Shown: piece after piece, positions 5,241-5,435 of the stretch | Position numbering within the stretch: the stretch's first letter is position 1 | Layout: the number at the start of each line of letters is the position of its first letter | Source: Candidatus Bathyarchaeota archaeon | Lineage (GTDB): Archaea; Thermoproteota; Bathyarchaeia; 40CM-2-53-6 | NCBI GenBank assembly: GCA_005883085.1 | Contig: VBAY01000038.1 | Span: 1 to 5,435, forward strand | Reading direction: 5' to 3' | Length of the DNA stretch: 5,435 nt | Notes under the pieces: generated by a model | The model's database searches: none | What the model saw: the letters and a program-made list of their open reading frames with translations, nothing else | What the model was told of the DNA's origin: nothing | Made by a program: the position numbers and the translations under genes

Positions 5241-5435
5241 ATGATCTCGCCAAACCTTGATGAGGCTCGCGCGGAATTGGTCATCGGTCTCGAGGCTAGG
5301 AAGCTAGTGGTTATGGTCGCGTCCTGCAGCGTGGAGTACTCGGGCAGGACTGGGAGTCATCTAGGGGAGGGTGAACGGTTGGTAATTGTGAAAGGAGATG
5401 GTTGCATACTGGTCCACCGCGGACGCGACTATCAA
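5241..5435 (+). CDS. nucS: Endonuclease NucS/EndoMS, N-terminal part (cut by window end)
   Basis: NucS/EndoMS is a homodimeric endonuclease that cuts both strands at mismatched bases and underlies a mismatch repair route without MutS and MutL in many archaea and in Actinobacteria. The 65 residues visible cover the start of the N-terminal dimerisation and DNA-binding domain: SPNLDEARAEL (3-13), then CSVEYSGR (29-36), GEGERLVIVKGDG (41-53) and LVHRGRDY (56-63). This matches the archaeal pattern of VEYSGR, LGEGERLVI and LVH as I remember it. The catalytic domain lies outside the window. The start is uncertain: ATG at 5241 is used here, but an in-frame TTG at 5232 lies 5 nt after GGGCGGT and would add MPV; TTG starts are common in this window. 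It is divergent from the methyltransferase. Confidence 0.88.
   Translation, partial: MISPNLDEARAELVIGLEARKLVVMVASCSVEYSGRTGSHLGEGERLVIVKGDGCILVHRGRDYQ

Overview
The window looks like a piece of a mesophilic archaeal chromosome of roughly 50% GC, most likely from the TACK side (Nitrososphaeria/Bathyarchaeia-like). The archaeal assignment rests on an archaeal-type Sm (LSm) protein, the start of a NucS/EndoMS endonuclease of archaeal type, a transketolase split into two subunits, TATA-like boxes placed for very short leaders, and many TTG starts. The exact lineage is an inference and cannot be fixed from the sequence alone.

Left part, + strand (1-4063): the tail of an upstream gene, probably the transketolase N-terminal subunit, whose stop overlaps the start of the next gene as TAATG. 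Then come the transketolase C-terminal subunit, a small TalC-type transaldolase, CTP synthase (pyrG) and a membrane protein resembling an ECF-transporter substrate-binding (S) component. The first three form a tight non-oxidative pentose phosphate operon that interconverts sugar phosphates and can supply ribose-5-phosphate and erythrose-4-phosphate. pyrG follows after a 106-bp gap and makes CTP. The S component starts 3 bp after pyrG and is probably co-transcribed with it.

Middle and right part, - strand (4077-5177): an LSm protein convergent with the S component and with its own TATA-like element; a 49-codon Cys/His-rich putative zinc-binding protein; and a class I SAM-dependent methyltransferase. 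The last two are 24 bp apart and look like one transcript (methyltransferase first). The last gene (5241 to the end, + strand) is divergent from the methyltransferase and is the N-terminal part of NucS/EndoMS, the mismatch-specific endonuclease of MutS/MutL-independent mismatch repair.

Most of the window is ordinary archaeal housekeeping. The points most worth a second look are the transaldolase-type (not fructose-6-phosphate-aldolase-type) active-site residues in the short TalC-like protein, the uncharacterised zinc-protein/methyltransferase pair beside nucS, the pairing of pyrG with a solitary ECF S component, and the heavy use of TTG starts. I did not see convincing evidence of a wholly new system, mobile element, CRISPR array, tRNA or rRNA.
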